Assembly: GCF_022808715.1 (NCBI RefSeq)
Contig: NZ_JAKZKX010000013.1
Coordinates: forward strand, 43,007-103,611
DNA length: 60,605 bases
DNA from: Fundidesulfovibrio agrisoli
GTDB lineage: Bacteria > Desulfobacterota > Desulfovibrionia > Desulfovibrionales > Desulfovibrionaceae
Reading direction: 5' to 3'
The notes beneath the pieces are model-generated. The model saw only the letters and a list, made by a program, of their open reading frames with translations, was not told where the DNA came from and did not search any database. This document shows, piece after piece, positions 46,953 through 55,795 of this stretch; position 1 is the first letter of the stretch; each line of letters begins with the position of its first letter. A program made the position numbers and the translations under genes.

Positions 46953-48392
46953 ATGATTCAAAACACCGCCAAACAGATATCCGCGCGCAACGTCCTGGAG
47001 GGTCTTCGCCAGGGCCTGAGCCGGTTCTCCGGCCCGAGCAGGGCCGCGCTCATCATGGCGGAGACCGCGGACTCCCCCCTCACCGTGCACGACCCCGGCA
47101 GGCTGCTGCGCGGGCACGAGCCCAAGCTGCACAAGGTCTTCATCGAGGACACCTCCTGGCGCGACAACGCCCCCGACACCAAGGCCATGAAGCCCTTCGG
47201 CCAGACCGCCTGGGTCGACCCGCTGCACCTCACGGGGCTGATCTGCGCGGGGGGCTACTCCCAGCCGCTCTTCTACCAGATCTGGTTCACCGAGCTGCAC
47301 CCCAACATGTGCTCCACCGGGCCCACCCAGCGCTGGCTGGAGCACGCGGTCTGGCTGCTGGCCCACGATTTCGCCTCCGAGGGCGCGTTCTTCACCTCGG
47401 CCTCCAAGCACGCCCTGGAGGCCTTCGAGCAGCACGCCGTGCGCAACCACATTTTCTCCGAGATGAGCCGCGAGCTGGGCAGGCCCCCGCAGATGCCGCT
47501 CTATCCCATTCTCGAGGCGGTGCTCAACGTCTCCACCACCCGGGAGGAGGGGCAGCGCCCCCTGGGCAAGATGATCTTCATCGAGCCCGCCGACGCCGAC
47601 CAGGTGCCCTGGCTGGTGCGCTTCCCCGAGAACGAGCGCCCCTATCTGCGCAACGCCAAGCACGTGCGCAAGCTCCTGCTGGCCGTGGAGCGCTCCCTGC
47701 GCCGCCTGGTCAGCGACGGCGAGCGGGTGCTCGGCATCAGCGGCCCGGTGAACATGCTGCCCTGCCGGCTCACGGCCGACTTCCAGGACCGCTTCGGTTT
47801 CCTGCGGCTTGGGGGCCGCCCCGTGTGCAGCTTCGTGGACGGGGCCTACCACTCCACCACGCGCAAGCCCAACCTGGTGGTGCTCGAAGAGGCGCTGCTG
47901 GAGAGCCAGGCCGGGCCGGACCAGGGGCACGACCTCTATCAGATCGTCTGCTCCATCGTGGACGAGGCCCGCAAGGAGGGCTTCGGCTGCACCCTGCTGC
48001 TCGATCCCCAGGGCTCCCTGGAGCCCCTGGCCGGCCAGCACCTGGATCCGCCCCTCTTCCTGCAGGACCCGCATCATCTCGACCTGGCCAAATCACTGGC
48101 CATGCTGGACGGCGCGCTGCACATCACCGGCGGGGGAGACCTGCGCGCCTTCGCCTGCCTGCTGGACGGCACCAGCGTCGGCTCCGAGGACCGCTCCCGG
48201 GGCGCGCGCTTCAACTCCGCCCTGCGCTTCACGGCCATGCACCCCGGGGTGCTGGCCGTGGTCGTCTCCGCCGACGCGCCCGTGTTCTGCTTCCAGGACG
48301 GCGTGCAGCTCAACGCCGTGTGCGAGCTCCAGCACGATTGCGAGCTGGACCTCGACCCCCCCACCCTCGAACAATGGCTGGAGGGGCAATAG
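46953..48392 (+). CDS. DisA_N-like (diadenylate cyclase fold) protein with altered active site
   Basis: The 479-residue protein has an unassigned N-terminal region (1-320) and a C-terminal segment (about 325-455) resembling the DisA/Cda nucleotide cyclase domain. DGA is present (386-388, LDGALHI), and the position of the RHR motif reads RGARFNSALRF (RFN at 419-421), followed by AVVVSADAPVFCF, equivalent to the IVVSEE strand. If active it would make cyclic di-AMP or a relative; the RHR change makes that uncertain. No membrane helix is seen. It lies 2 bp before an M23 peptidase gene, which hints at wall control. Confidence 0.68.
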   Translation: MIQNTAKQISARNVLEGLRQGLSRFSGPSRAALIMAETADSPLTVHDPGRLLRGHEPKLHKVFIEDTSWRDNAPDTKAMKPFGQTAWVDPLHLTGLICAGGYSQPLFYQIWFTELHPNMCSTGPTQRWLEHAVWLLAHDFASEGAFFTSASKHALEAFEQHAVRNHIFSEMSRELGRPPQMPLYPILEAVLNVSTTREEGQRPLGKMIFIEPADADQVPWLVRFPENERPYLRNAKHVRKLLLAVERSLRRLVSDGERVLGISGPVNMLPCRLTADFQDRFGFLRLGGRPVCSFVDGAYHSTTRKPNLVVLEEALLESQAGPDQGHDLYQIVCSIVDEARKEGFGCTLLLDPQGSLEPLAGQHLDPPLFLQDPHHLDLAKSLAMLDGALHITGGGDLRAFACLLDGTSVGSEDRSRGARFNSALRFTAMHPGVLAVVVSADAPVFCFQDGVQLNAVCELQHDCELDLDPPTLEQWLEGQ

Positions 48393-48394
48393 GC

Positions 48395-49273
48395 GTGAGC
48401 TCTTCGTACGTGCTTTTCCGGCGCACCGCCGACGGCAGGCTGCGCCACGGACTGCGTATCCCCTGCTGGCTGCCCGTGGCCCTGCTGGCCCTGGCCGTGG
48501 CCGGCGGCGCGCACCTGCTGTGGCGCCTGCCGGAGATCGGGCAGCTGCACCTGCTGCGCAAGAACGTCCAGGCCGCCAGGCAGGAGCGCGCCCAGGAGCG
48601 CGCCGGGCTGCTGGCCCTCAACGACCGCCTCTCCAGGCTGCGCCAGGAAGTGGAGCCCGTGTCCGGCCTCAACGGCAAGCTGGCCTCCGTGACCGGGCTG
48701 GCCGGGGCAGAGGCCCAGCAGCGCCCCATGGGCACCGCCGGGATGGTGGAGGGCGGCGTGGGCACCGAACGGCGCCTGGCCCGTCAGTTGGCGGCCCAGG
48801 CCCGCGCCCTGGTGGAGGAGGTCGCCTTCCAGGAGAGCAGGCAGCGCCAGTTGACCTCCATCCTGCACGAACGCGCCCTGGAGTTCGCGGCCCGGCCCTC
48901 CATCTGGCCTGTGCGCGGCCCCATCAATTCCGATTTCGGCTATCGCTACATGGCCCGCTCCCGCGAGTACCACAAGGGCGTGGACATCGGGGTGCCCTAC
49001 GGCTCCCAGGTGTTGGCCCCGGCCGACGGCAAGGTCGCCTCGGTGGGATACGAGTCCGGCTATGGGCTCATGGTGGTCATCGAGCACCGCCACGGCCTGA
49101 GCACCATCTACGCCCACCTCAAGTCCGCCGAGGTGGAGGAGGGCGAAGAGGTCAAGCGCGGCGCCCCCATCGCCCATTCGGGCATGAGCGGGCGCACCAC
49201 CGGCTCCCACCTGCATTACGAGGTCCGCCAGTCCGGCAACCCGGTGGATCCCATGAACTTCATGCTCAATTAA
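48395..49273 (+). CDS. M23-family peptidoglycan endopeptidase, membrane-anchored
   Basis: This 292-residue protein has one N-terminal membrane helix (LPVALLALAVAGGAHLLW), a periplasmic coiled coil (about 45-140) and a LytM/M23 domain (HKGVDIGVPYGSQV, then YAHLKS and GSHLHYEV) with the zinc ligands intact. It would cut or activate the cutting of peptide cross-links. The GTG at 48395 follows GGAGGGG by 8 nt. It is adjacent to the DisA-like gene on the same strand. Confidence 0.93.
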   Translation: MSSSYVLFRRTADGRLRHGLRIPCWLPVALLALAVAGGAHLLWRLPEIGQLHLLRKNVQAARQERAQERAGLLALNDRLSRLRQEVEPVSGLNGKLASVTGLAGAEAQQRPMGTAGMVEGGVGTERRLARQLAAQARALVEEVAFQESRQRQLTSILHERALEFAARPSIWPVRGPINSDFGYRYMARSREYHKGVDIGVPYGSQVLAPADGKVASVGYESGYGLMVVIEHRHGLSTIYAHLKSAEVEEGEEVKRGAPIAHSGMSGRTTGSHLHYEVRQSGNPVDPMNFMLN

Positions 49274-49370
49274 GCTTTTGTCACCTTCCGCCGAAGCCAT
49301 GGACGCCCATGCGCCGCTTCGAGTAATGTCCTGTTTTCAAACGGACATCCTTTCATACACATAGGTTCGC

Positions 49371-49655
49371 ATGATGAAGAAATTTTTGCTGGCGTCGGCC
49401 CTGCTGCTCGTGCTCGCAGGCTGCGGAAAATACGAAGTCTACGAGCGCAACGTGCATTACCTCACCTCCGACACGCTCCAGGCCGAGAAGGCCAACGTGA
49501 CGGAGCGCTACGAGAAGGCCAGGGCCGCGCTGATCCGCGCCGAGGCCACGGGCAACTTCGAGCTGATCCGCCCGGCCGAGGCCGAATTCAAGGACGCTCA
49601 GAAACAGCTGAAGGTGATAGAGGACGAGGAGCGACGCCGCGCACGCGGCTGGTAG
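49371..49655 (+). CDS. Small lipoprotein, 94 aa
   Basis: The signal sequence MMKKFLLASALLLVLAGC ends in a lipobox (LAGC). The mature part is helical and highly charged (EKANVTERYEKARAALIRAEATG...AEFKDAQKQLKVIEDEERRRARGW), probably a short coiled coil in the periplasm. No family recognised. It ends 30 bp before a strong terminator. Confidence 0.82.
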   Translation: MMKKFLLASALLLVLAGCGKYEVYERNVHYLTSDTLQAEKANVTERYEKARAALIRAEATGNFELIRPAEAEFKDAQKQLKVIEDEERRRARGW

Positions 49656-49684
49656 AACCGCCGCCCGCGCACGCGACGATGACG

Positions 49685-49715
49685 AAGGCCCGCCTTGGCG
49701 GGCCTTCTGTTTTGG
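49685..49715 (+). terminator. Rho-independent terminator
   Basis: GAAGGCCCGC / GCGGGCCTTC with loop CTTG is followed by TGTTTT. It separates the lipoprotein gene from the convergent glycosyltransferase. Confidence 0.87.
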
Positions 49716-49726
49716 GGCGCGACCGC

Positions 49727-51061
49727 TCAGGCGTACCTGCGCCGCATCACCTTCAGCACAACCTTCATCCGGTGGGTGTAGTCGTGCTCCGCCAGCACGC
49801 GGCGGCGGGCGGCGTCCGCGATCTTTTGGCGCTCGCCGGGGTGGGCCAGGTAGTGGCGGGCCATGTCCGCCACTTCCCCGGGATGCCCGTAACAGACGAC
49901 CTCCGCACCAGGCTCGAACAAACCCGGCAGCTGCTCGCGTTCGTCCGTGAGCAGGAAGGCCCCGCAGGCGGGCACGTCGAACACGCGCTGGTTCACCGCG
50001 CCCTTCATCTGCAGGCTGGTGGCGTTGAAGTTCAGGCCGCTGCCCGCATAGAACCCCGGCAGGTCGCGGGTGTAGTCCAGCGGCCCGGCAAGGCGCCAGT
50101 CCAGCCCGGGGGCGGGGGGCGGCAGCAGGGCCCGCCAGCCGTCGTCCCCGGCCAGCAGGGGGGCGCAGGGCAGCAGGGCGCGCACGCGCTCCAGGCGGTA
50201 GAGGCGGGTGGCCTCCCAGGTGAGCAGCTGCTCCAGATCCAGCCGGGGCTGGCCCTGGGGCAGGGCCTCCCAGGCGGCGGCCAGGTCCGGGGATTCGGCG
50301 CGCATGAACTCCAGGGCGGACCGAGCCGGGGAGGCCGCGAAATCCGGGGCCAGGGACAGGGCCAGATCGCGGGCACGGCCATGGCGGGCGAGTCTTCGGC
50401 GCAGGCGCTCCACGGGCCGGAGCATGGAGTCCCCCACGAAGCTCGCACCTCCCTCGGGAGCGTGGGCGGGAGCGTGGGCGGGCGCGGGCGAGGGGGGCGC
50501 GTCCGGGCGAAAGAGCGACGTGTCGGTGGCCAGGGGCAGGTAACGCACGTTCTCGAAGCCCTGGGATTCAAGCGGGGCCACGGTGTCCGCGTCCCAGGCG
50601 AAGACCTGGCACCAGGGGCTTGGCTGATTGGGAAAATCGTGCAGGATCAGGCGGGGGCTGTCCACGAACCAGGAGGCCAGGGGCAGGGCCATGCGCCCGA
50701 GGAGCTCCAGCAGCATGCCCCGGCTGTCCAGCCCCAGGTGGTTCACGGTGATGGCGAAATCGGGGCGGAAGGCCGCCGCGGCCCCCAGCAGGGACTCCAC
50801 GAAAGCGGTGCTGCCCAGGCCGCCCCGAGGCAGCTCGAGCTGGTGGCAGGGCCATCCCAGCCGGGCGCAGGCCGAGGCGATGTCGCGCTGGAGGAAATAG
50901 CCGCTGGTGAAGACCAGCACGCGCGGCGCGGCGTTGCGGAAACGCGGCGTTCGCACCCGCGCCCAGAAGGAGTCCGCACTCGAAGGGGGGCCTGAAGAAG
51001 GGCCGGGCGCGTGTGCCGCCGCCGGGGAACCCCCGGGCGGCGCGGACGGAGCTGCGGGCAT
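49727..51061 (-). CDS. CgeB-like glycosyltransferase, family 1-type fold
   Basis: This 444-residue protein has VLVFTSGYFLQRDIASACARLGW, an HLGLDSRGMLLELL segment, ASWFVDSPRLIL, ASFVGDSML, then NFNATSLQMKGAVNQRVFDVPACGAFLLTDEREQLPGLFEPG and YGHPGEVADMARHYLAHP. The last part is the CgeB/GT-B signature of maturation glycosyltransferases. Donor and target are unknown; flagellar or spore-like glycans are typical of relatives. The first ~35 residues are Pro/Ala/Ser-rich and weakly conserved. It lies 8 bp after a lipoprotein gene. Confidence 0.82.
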   Translation of the reverse strand: MPAAPSAPPGGSPAAAHAPGPSSGPPSSADSFWARVRTPRFRNAAPRVLVFTSGYFLQRDIASACARLGWPCHQLELPRGGLGSTAFVESLLGAAAAFRPDFAITVNHLGLDSRGMLLELLGRMALPLASWFVDSPRLILHDFPNQPSPWCQVFAWDADTVAPLESQGFENVRYLPLATDTSLFRPDAPPSPAPAHAPAHAPEGGASFVGDSMLRPVERLRRRLARHGRARDLALSLAPDFAASPARSALEFMRAESPDLAAAWEALPQGQPRLDLEQLLTWEATRLYRLERVRALLPCAPLLAGDDGWRALLPPPAPGLDWRLAGPLDYTRDLPGFYAGSGLNFNATSLQMKGAVNQRVFDVPACGAFLLTDEREQLPGLFEPGAEVVCYGHPGEVADMARHYLAHPGERQKIADAARRRVLAEHDYTHRMKVVLKVMRRRYA

Positions 51062-51069
51062 GGGACCGC

Positions 51070-51390
51070 TCAGCGCGAGGATTTGCTCTTGGCCTTGTGG
51101 GGCTCGGCCTTCTGGGCCTTGTCGGCCTCGCGCTTCTTCTGCAGTTCGGCGACCTTGGCGTTGAGGGCGTCCACCTGCTGCTTGTTTTGCGCGCCGGCCT
51201 TCTGCAAGCGCTGCTCGCACTGGTTCTTCAGGTCGGCCTCGCGGGCGGCCATGTCGTCCTTGATCTTCTTGATCTCGGCTTCCTGGGCCGCGATGAGCTG
51301 GTTCTTGGCGGCGATCTGCTTCTTGAGGTCGTCGCTGGAACAACCGGAGAGCAGCAGAGCGGCTGCGAATGCGATCAGGATGCTTCTCAT
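51070..51390 (-). CDS. Coiled-coil lipoprotein, 106 aa
   Basis: A lipobox (LLLSGC) ends a 17-residue signal. The mature protein is one long charged coiled coil (DDLKKQIAAKNQLIAAQEAEIKKIKDDMAAREADL...). The Lys-rich tail could contact peptidoglycan or DNA. It may act like Lpp as a spacer, though its length and tail differ. It lies between a MORN-like lipoprotein and the glycosyltransferase. Confidence 0.8.
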   Translation of the reverse strand: MRSILIAFAAALLLSGCSSDDLKKQIAAKNQLIAAQEAEIKKIKDDMAAREADLKNQCEQRLQKAGAQNKQQVDALNAKVAELQKKREADKAQKAEPHKAKSKSSR

Positions 51391-51397
51391 GGCGTAC

Positions 51398-51919
51398 CTA
51401 CTTGTTTTTCTGCGTCAAAACGCCTTGGTCATAGACCTCGTCGCGCACAAGCTTGCCTGAGGCGTCGAATTGCCGGAAGGGCCCCTGGAGCTTGCCCCCC
51501 TGGGAGCTGACCTCGGAGCGCAGCTTGCCGTCCTCGTCCCAGATGCGCGAGCGCTCGGAGAATTTCTTGCCGCCTCGGAACACCGCGACGGTCTCCTCCT
51601 CCAGGCGTCCGTTCTCCTGGTAGCGGCGGATGGTCCAGGTGTCGCCGGCCACCGTCACTTCCTCGGCGATCTGCCCGCCCTCGTACCAGAGCTTGCTGTC
51701 CGCCAGCTTGCCTCCCTGGTAGTGGGCCTCCAGCCGGGGCTGGCCGGACTGGTGCAGGTCCTGCACGAGCCCGGAGTAAGGCACGCCCTCGCCGGACTTG
51801 TAGACCAGGCCGCCGCGCTCCTCCATTTCCTCCGGGGATGCGCCGGACTGGGCCCGCGCCACGGCCAGGGAACAGCCAACGGCCGTCAAGGCCAGTAAAA
51901 CGGCGAACAGGATGCGCAT
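51398..51919 (-). CDS. MORN-variant repeat protein, lipoprotein-like
   Basis: An N-terminal signal ends near AVGC. Four to five MORN-like repeats follow (GVPYSGLVQDLHQSGQPRLEAHYQGGKLADSKLWYEGGQ, then YQENGRLEEETVAVFRGGKK, IWDEDGKLRSE, FDASGKLVRDEVYDQG). Such repeats mediate protein or lipid contacts, and variants occur in antitoxin-like proteins. It shares a transcript with the coiled-coil lipoprotein 7 bp downstream. Confidence 0.82.
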   Translation of the reverse strand: MRILFAVLLALTAVGCSLAVARAQSGASPEEMEERGGLVYKSGEGVPYSGLVQDLHQSGQPRLEAHYQGGKLADSKLWYEGGQIAEEVTVAGDTWTIRRYQENGRLEEETVAVFRGGKKFSERSRIWDEDGKLRSEVSSQGGKLQGPFRQFDASGKLVRDEVYDQGVLTQKNK

Positions 51920-52046
51920 CTGAGGCTTATTACTCCCAAGGGGATTTCGCTGGCAAGAGCCAAGCCCTGCTTGCTTTCAAACCTCGTTGCCATTAGCGTG
52001 CTTCCCGGCATGGAGCCATCCGTGACCAGGAGGAATCAAAAAGTTC

Positions 52047-52568
52047 ATGATTGTCCCCAAGGTGCATAAACGAGAGAAGTCTTCCTCGTTCTTTTCGCCC
52101 CACCGCAGCGACCTCGTGGTGGTGGGCATCTGGATTTTGAGCCTCGTTCCGGCGTTTTTGATCTCGGTGCTCAAAAAGGACCCCCTCTACGCCTCGATCA
52201 TCACCATCGTGATCCAGTTCCTGGCCTCGTTCGGGTCCATCACGCTGTTCGGCGTCATCAGCCAGTTGATCTGCTACCGCTACGTCGAGTCCTCCAAAGT
52301 GCACGACCGCATGATGGACGGGCTGTTCTACGGCTTCCACGCGGGCATGGTCGCCTGGATACTCTACGCCTCATACAATATCCTTCATATCCTGTTCGGG
52401 AGCCGGCCCGTGGGCGCGAGCCACCCCGTGGGCGAGACCAACGCGCTCATCGGCTTCTTCGGCTTCACCTGCATCGTGAGCTGCATGGCCGGCATCCTGT
52501 TCGGCTTCATCTTCGGCAGGCTGGAGGACAGGCGCAGGGCCAAGGGCACGGGCGCGCTGCCCCAATAA
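52047..52568 (+). CDS. Four-helix membrane protein, 173 aa, unknown
   Basis: Four membrane helices are visible (VVVGIWILSLVPAFLISVL, IITIVIQFLASFGSITLFGVI, GFHAGMVAWILYASYNILHILFG, LIGFFGFTCIVSCMAGILFGFIFG) with a basic N-terminus and a conserved-looking YVESSKVHDRMMDGL loop. I recognise no family. It is flanked by a divergent MORN gene and a strong terminator, so it is a single-gene unit. Confidence 0.75.
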   Translation: MIVPKVHKREKSSSFFSPHRSDLVVVGIWILSLVPAFLISVLKKDPLYASIITIVIQFLASFGSITLFGVISQLICYRYVESSKVHDRMMDGLFYGFHAGMVAWILYASYNILHILFGSRPVGASHPVGETNALIGFFGFTCIVSCMAGILFGFIFGRLEDRRRAKGTGALPQ

Positions 52569-52594
52569 CCGGCTAGCGGCAACCGGCAATATCG

Positions 52595-52635
52595 AAAGGC
52601 CCGGACGCGCATGGCGCATCCGGGCCTTTTCCTTT
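52595..52635 (+). terminator. Rho-independent terminator
   Basis: AAAGGCCCGG / CCGGGCCTTT with an inner GCGC/GCGC stem is followed by TTCCTTTT. It terminates the four-helix membrane-protein gene. Confidence 0.88.
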
Positions 52636-52653
52636 TGGGGTGGGCGGCTCGTG

Positions 52654-53976
52654 TCAGCCCAGGACGCGCTCCACATAGGCCTGGATGTCGAACTTGCGGC
52701 GAAGGCCCGCGAAATTCATGTAGCGCACCTGGCCGAACACGGGGCGCTCGGCCCAGGGGCGGTCGTGCACGCCGCCGATGGCCCAGGCGATGCCCGCGTA
52801 GCCGTTGGGATCGCGCCCGTCCAGGCTGTGGCGGTCGTTGAAGGCCACGGCCAGGGACATGGCCGTGGCCGCGTCCGGGGTCCACTCCAGAATCTTCTTG
52901 GCCCAGTACATGCGCATGTAGCCGTGCATCTTGCCGGTGCGCACCATCTCCAGCTGGGCCGCGTTCCAGGCCGGGTCGTGCGTCCGGCCCTGTTCCAGCT
53001 CCTCCGGAGAATAGAGCGCGGGGCGCGGGTCAGCGGCGTGCTTTTCCAGGGTGCGCGCGGCCCACTGGGGGAAGCAGGCCGTGGAGTCGTAGTCCTGGTG
53101 GTGCAGGCAAAAGTTGTCGGCCAGTTCCCGGCGCACGATGAGCTCCTCCAGGAAGGCCTCCTTGTCGGGGGCGGGCGCGCCGGAAGATGCCGCCGCAAGC
53201 GCCGCGCGCTGCGCCGAGAGCATGCCGAAGTGCAGCCAGGGCGACAGGCCGGACTGGCCGCCCCTGGCCGGGTCGTTGCGGTTCTCGGCGTAGCCGCGCA
53301 GGCGGCGGGACAGGAAATCCTCCAGGGCGGCCTGGCCCGCGCGCTCACCCGGAGCGAACCCGCCGGGGATGGAGGCGGAGCGGGCCGTGCGGAAGGCCTC
53401 CGCGATCCCCGCGGCGCTCCGCCCGAGGCCGGAGGGGATGGCTGGCGCGGGCTGGGCGGGCGGTTCGGGGAACTCCGTGAGAAATTCCGGCAGCAGGCGG
53501 TGGATTTTTGGGCGGATGGTCCGGGCCATGTACTCGGGCTTGTCCGAGGCCAGGAAGCAGGGGACCACGTTGCGGGCGTCGGCCTCGTGCAGGGGGCAGG
53601 GCAGGGCCGTGCCCGCCCGGGCCAGCCAGGCTCGCTTGTGGCGCAGGGGGTCGAAGTCGGCCACCACGGCGGCGGCGTCCAGGGCGCGCGCCAGGCGGAC
53701 GATCTCGGCCGGAGGGTCGCCCAGCAGCCGCAACAGGGGGATGCCCCGCGCGGCCATGTCGCGCTCCAGCTGGTCCAGGCCCTCCAAAAGAAAGCGGAAG
53801 TGCGCCGCCTCGGCCCCCGGGTAGGCCGGGTCCAGGCAGTGGGCGCTGACCAGCGGCGCGCCAAGGCCCCGGGCCAGCTCCCAGGCGTGGAGCAGGGACC
53901 AGTTGTCCCGCAGGCGGTGGTCTCGGTGCATCCAATGCAGCACCGGCCCCCGCCCCCCCGCAGTCCGTGAGAGCAT
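52654..53976 (-). CDS. Class II CPD photolyase
   Basis: This 440-residue FAD enzyme repairs cyclobutane pyrimidine dimers with light. Class II landmarks are [16 protein letters not shown], the [16 protein letters not shown] block, [16 protein letters not shown], and the FAD-site [29 protein letters not shown]. The ATG at 53976 is chosen as closest to the conserved N-terminus; a GTG eight codons earlier is possible. It diverges from yajQ. A photolyase in an anaerobe suggests exposure to light at some stage. Confidence 0.93.
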   Translation of the reverse strand: MLSRTAGGRGPVLHWMHRDHRLRDNWSLLHAWELARGLGAPLVSAHCLDPAYPGAEAAHFRFLLEGLDQLERDMAARGIPLLRLLGDPPAEIVRLARALDAAAVVADFDPLRHKRAWLARAGTALPCPLHEADARNVVPCFLASDKPEYMARTIRPKIHRLLPEFLTEFPEPPAQPAPAIPSGLGRSAAGIAEAFRTARSASIPGGFAPGERAGQAALEDFLSRRLRGYAENRNDPARGGQSGLSPWLHFGMLSAQRAALAAASSGAPAPDKEAFLEELIVRRELADNFCLHHQDYDSTACFPQWAARTLEKHAADPRPALYSPEELEQGRTHDPAWNAAQLEMVRTGKMHGYMRMYWAKKILEWTPDAATAMSLAVAFNDRHSLDGRDPNGYAGIAWAIGGVHDRPWAERPVFGQVRYMNFAGLRRKFDIQAYVERVLG

Positions 53977-54086
53977 GCGCCCGCGCCGCGCGCTCACCCT
54001 TCCCAAGCCTCTCGGGGTTGCAAAGCGTTGCGACTGTATGTAGAAAATGCGATCATACGGTATCCCCGCCAATACAGGAGAATTTC

Positions 54087-54578
54087 ATGCCTTCTTTCGA
54101 CGCAGTCAGCAAGGTCGATCTTCAGGAAGTGGACAACGCCGTGAACAACACGGTCAAGGAGATCGCCACCCGTTTCGACTTCCGCGGGTCCAAAACCGAG
54201 GTGAGCCTGAACAAGAAAGACCAGCTCATCGTGGTCACCACGGAGAGCGAGATGCGCGCCAAGGCCGTGCGCGATATGCTCATCGGGAACCTGGTCAAGC
54301 GCAAGGTGGACACCAGGTCAGTGGAGTTCGGCGAGGTCAAGCCCGCGGGCGGCTCCACCATGCGCCTGGAGGCCAAGATCGCTGAAGGCATCGACAAGGA
54401 CACGGCCAAGAAGATCGTGGCCCTCATCAAGGAATCCAAGATCAAGGTCCAGGCCCAGATCATGGACGACATGGTCCGCGTCACCGGCAAGAAGATCGAC
54501 GATCTCCAGGCTGTCATCCAGCTCCTTGGCGGCAAGGAGCTGCCCACCCCCCTCCAATACGTGAACATGAAAAGCTGA
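54087..54578 (+). CDS. yajQ: YajQ-family nucleotide-binding protein
   Basis: The 163-residue protein matches YajQ end to end ([70 protein letters not shown]). YajQ proteins bind nucleotides, and some relatives are c-di-GMP effectors. The start follows AGGAGAATTTC. A Cys-rich lipoprotein gene follows 13 bp later. Confidence 0.96.
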   Translation: MPSFDAVSKVDLQEVDNAVNNTVKEIATRFDFRGSKTEVSLNKKDQLIVVTTESEMRAKAVRDMLIGNLVKRKVDTRSVEFGEVKPAGGSTMRLEAKIAEGIDKDTAKKIVALIKESKIKVQAQIMDDMVRVTGKKIDDLQAVIQLLGGKELPTPLQYVNMKS

Positions 54579-54591
54579 AACCGAGGTCACC

Positions 54592-55083
54592 ATGCATCAC
54601 GCCTTTTCGTTCATGAACCTTGTGTACCTGGCCCTGACGTTGCTGATGGCAGCATCCCTCGGCGGTTGTGCGAATCAAGCGGGCAAGGGCGTGACGTACG
54701 GATTCGACCGGCCCATGACCACGGGGGAATTCTATGGTTTCTGCTGGCCGGCCCAGGTCGACAGCAACTGCATGGACGACAGCCTTTGCAGCGACTTCCA
54801 GAGCTATCTGGCCCAGGAGCACGCCGACAAGGCCGACTGCATCAAGGGCTGCAACGATCTGCAAACGGCCAAATGGCGTCAGTTCAGCGGACCATTCAAC
54901 TGCATGCCAGCCATCAACAACGCTACGGACTGGTGCGAGAAATACTGCCGCATGTATTTCGACTTCGGGCCTCCCAGCAAGCCCGAGGAACAGAAGGCGG
55001 ACGCGGCGGTGAAGCCCGATCCGGGGCCGAACCCCATGATCGACCCGGGGCTTGAGCAGATGGCCCCGCAGAAGCCTCAATAA
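54592..55083 (+). CDS. Cysteine-rich lipoprotein, 163 aa
   Basis: A hydrophobic leader ends in a lipobox (SLGGC). The mature part has eight cysteines in FYGFC, SNC, SLC, ADC, KGC, FNC, DWC and KYC, which would form four disulfides in the periplasm or bind metal. The C-terminal ~35 residues are Pro/Lys-rich and disordered. I recognise no family. It shares a transcript with yajQ, but a functional link is not evident. Confidence 0.75.
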   Translation: MHHAFSFMNLVYLALTLLMAASLGGCANQAGKGVTYGFDRPMTTGEFYGFCWPAQVDSNCMDDSLCSDFQSYLAQEHADKADCIKGCNDLQTAKWRQFSGPFNCMPAINNATDWCEKYCRMYFDFGPPSKPEEQKADAAVKPDPGPNPMIDPGLEQMAPQKPQ

Positions 55084-55117
55084 GCGGACGGACCGGACTG
55101 AGCGGAAGGGCGGCGAC

Positions 55118-55795
55118 TCAGCCGCTCTTCTTTTCGCCGAGCGACGGGGTGCCGAGCAGCGGGGCGCAAACTTGCGCCAGGCTGCGGCCGAAGTAGAACT
55201 CCAGCTCCTGCGGGGGCAGGGCCGTGCGCGCGGCGAAGGCCTCGCGGAAGCGCCGCTCCGCGTCGGCCAGGGCCTCGAACTCCCTGGCGGCGATGCGGTC
55301 GCCGCGGGCCGAGGCGCGGGCCAGGGCCGTGGCCGTGGCGGCCGGGAAGCTCTCCTCATGGAAGGAGACGATCTCCCACAGGCTGCCGCGCGTGTCCACG
55401 ATGTGGGCGCGGGTCAGGCGGTCGCGGGCGTACAGGGCTTCGATGGCGGCGGTGTCCTGGCAGAAGAGGGCGCGGCACTCGGCCGGGCGCGTTTCGTGGA
55501 TCAGGCAGGCCGATTCTTCGGGGGCGTAGAACCGGCAGGCGAAGGCCTTGCCCTGATTCGCCGCGCCGGGCTCCCCCGGGAGCCAGGCCACCTTGACCAG
55601 TTCGCTGTGCAGGGTGGTCATCACCTGGGCCACGTTTTCGAAAACCGGTTCGCCCGCCCGCAGGGTGAGCAGATGGGCGCGGGCCAGCGTCCCGGCGGCG
55701 AGCAGGGGGAGGTCCTCCTGGTGGAGGGCTGGCCCGCCGCGCAGGCAGCAGGCGCCGCAACGCAGGCATGCAGGGGTGTTTTTCCGGGTGTCCAT
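55118..55795 (-). CDS. YkgJ-family cysteine-cluster protein
   Basis: This 225-residue protein has the YkgJ pattern: CLRCGACCLRGGP at the N-terminus, then FACRFYAPEESACLIHETRPAECRALFC. The cysteines are thought to bind zinc or an iron-sulfur cluster. The last ~100 residues are helical and Ala-rich. It converges with the Cys-rich lipoprotein gene and diverges from dsrA. Function of the family is poorly defined. Confidence 0.87.
   Translation of the reverse strand: MDTRKNTPACLRCGACCLRGGPALHQEDLPLLAAGTLARAHLLTLRAGEPVFENVAQVMTTLHSELVKVAWLPGEPGAANQGKAFACRFYAPEESACLIHETRPAECRALFCQDTAAIEALYARDRLTRAHIVDTRGSLWEIVSFHEESFPAATATALARASARGDRIAAREFEALADAERRFREAFAARTALPPQELEFYFGRSLAQVCAPLLGTPSLGEKKSG

Noticed and set aside
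55100-55131. GAGCGG/CCGCTC hairpin with T-rich tail between the Cys-rich lipoprotein gene and the ykgJ-type gene
   Set aside because: Only six paired bases with a long loop, and it overlaps the end of the ykgJ-type gene; too weak to call a terminator.
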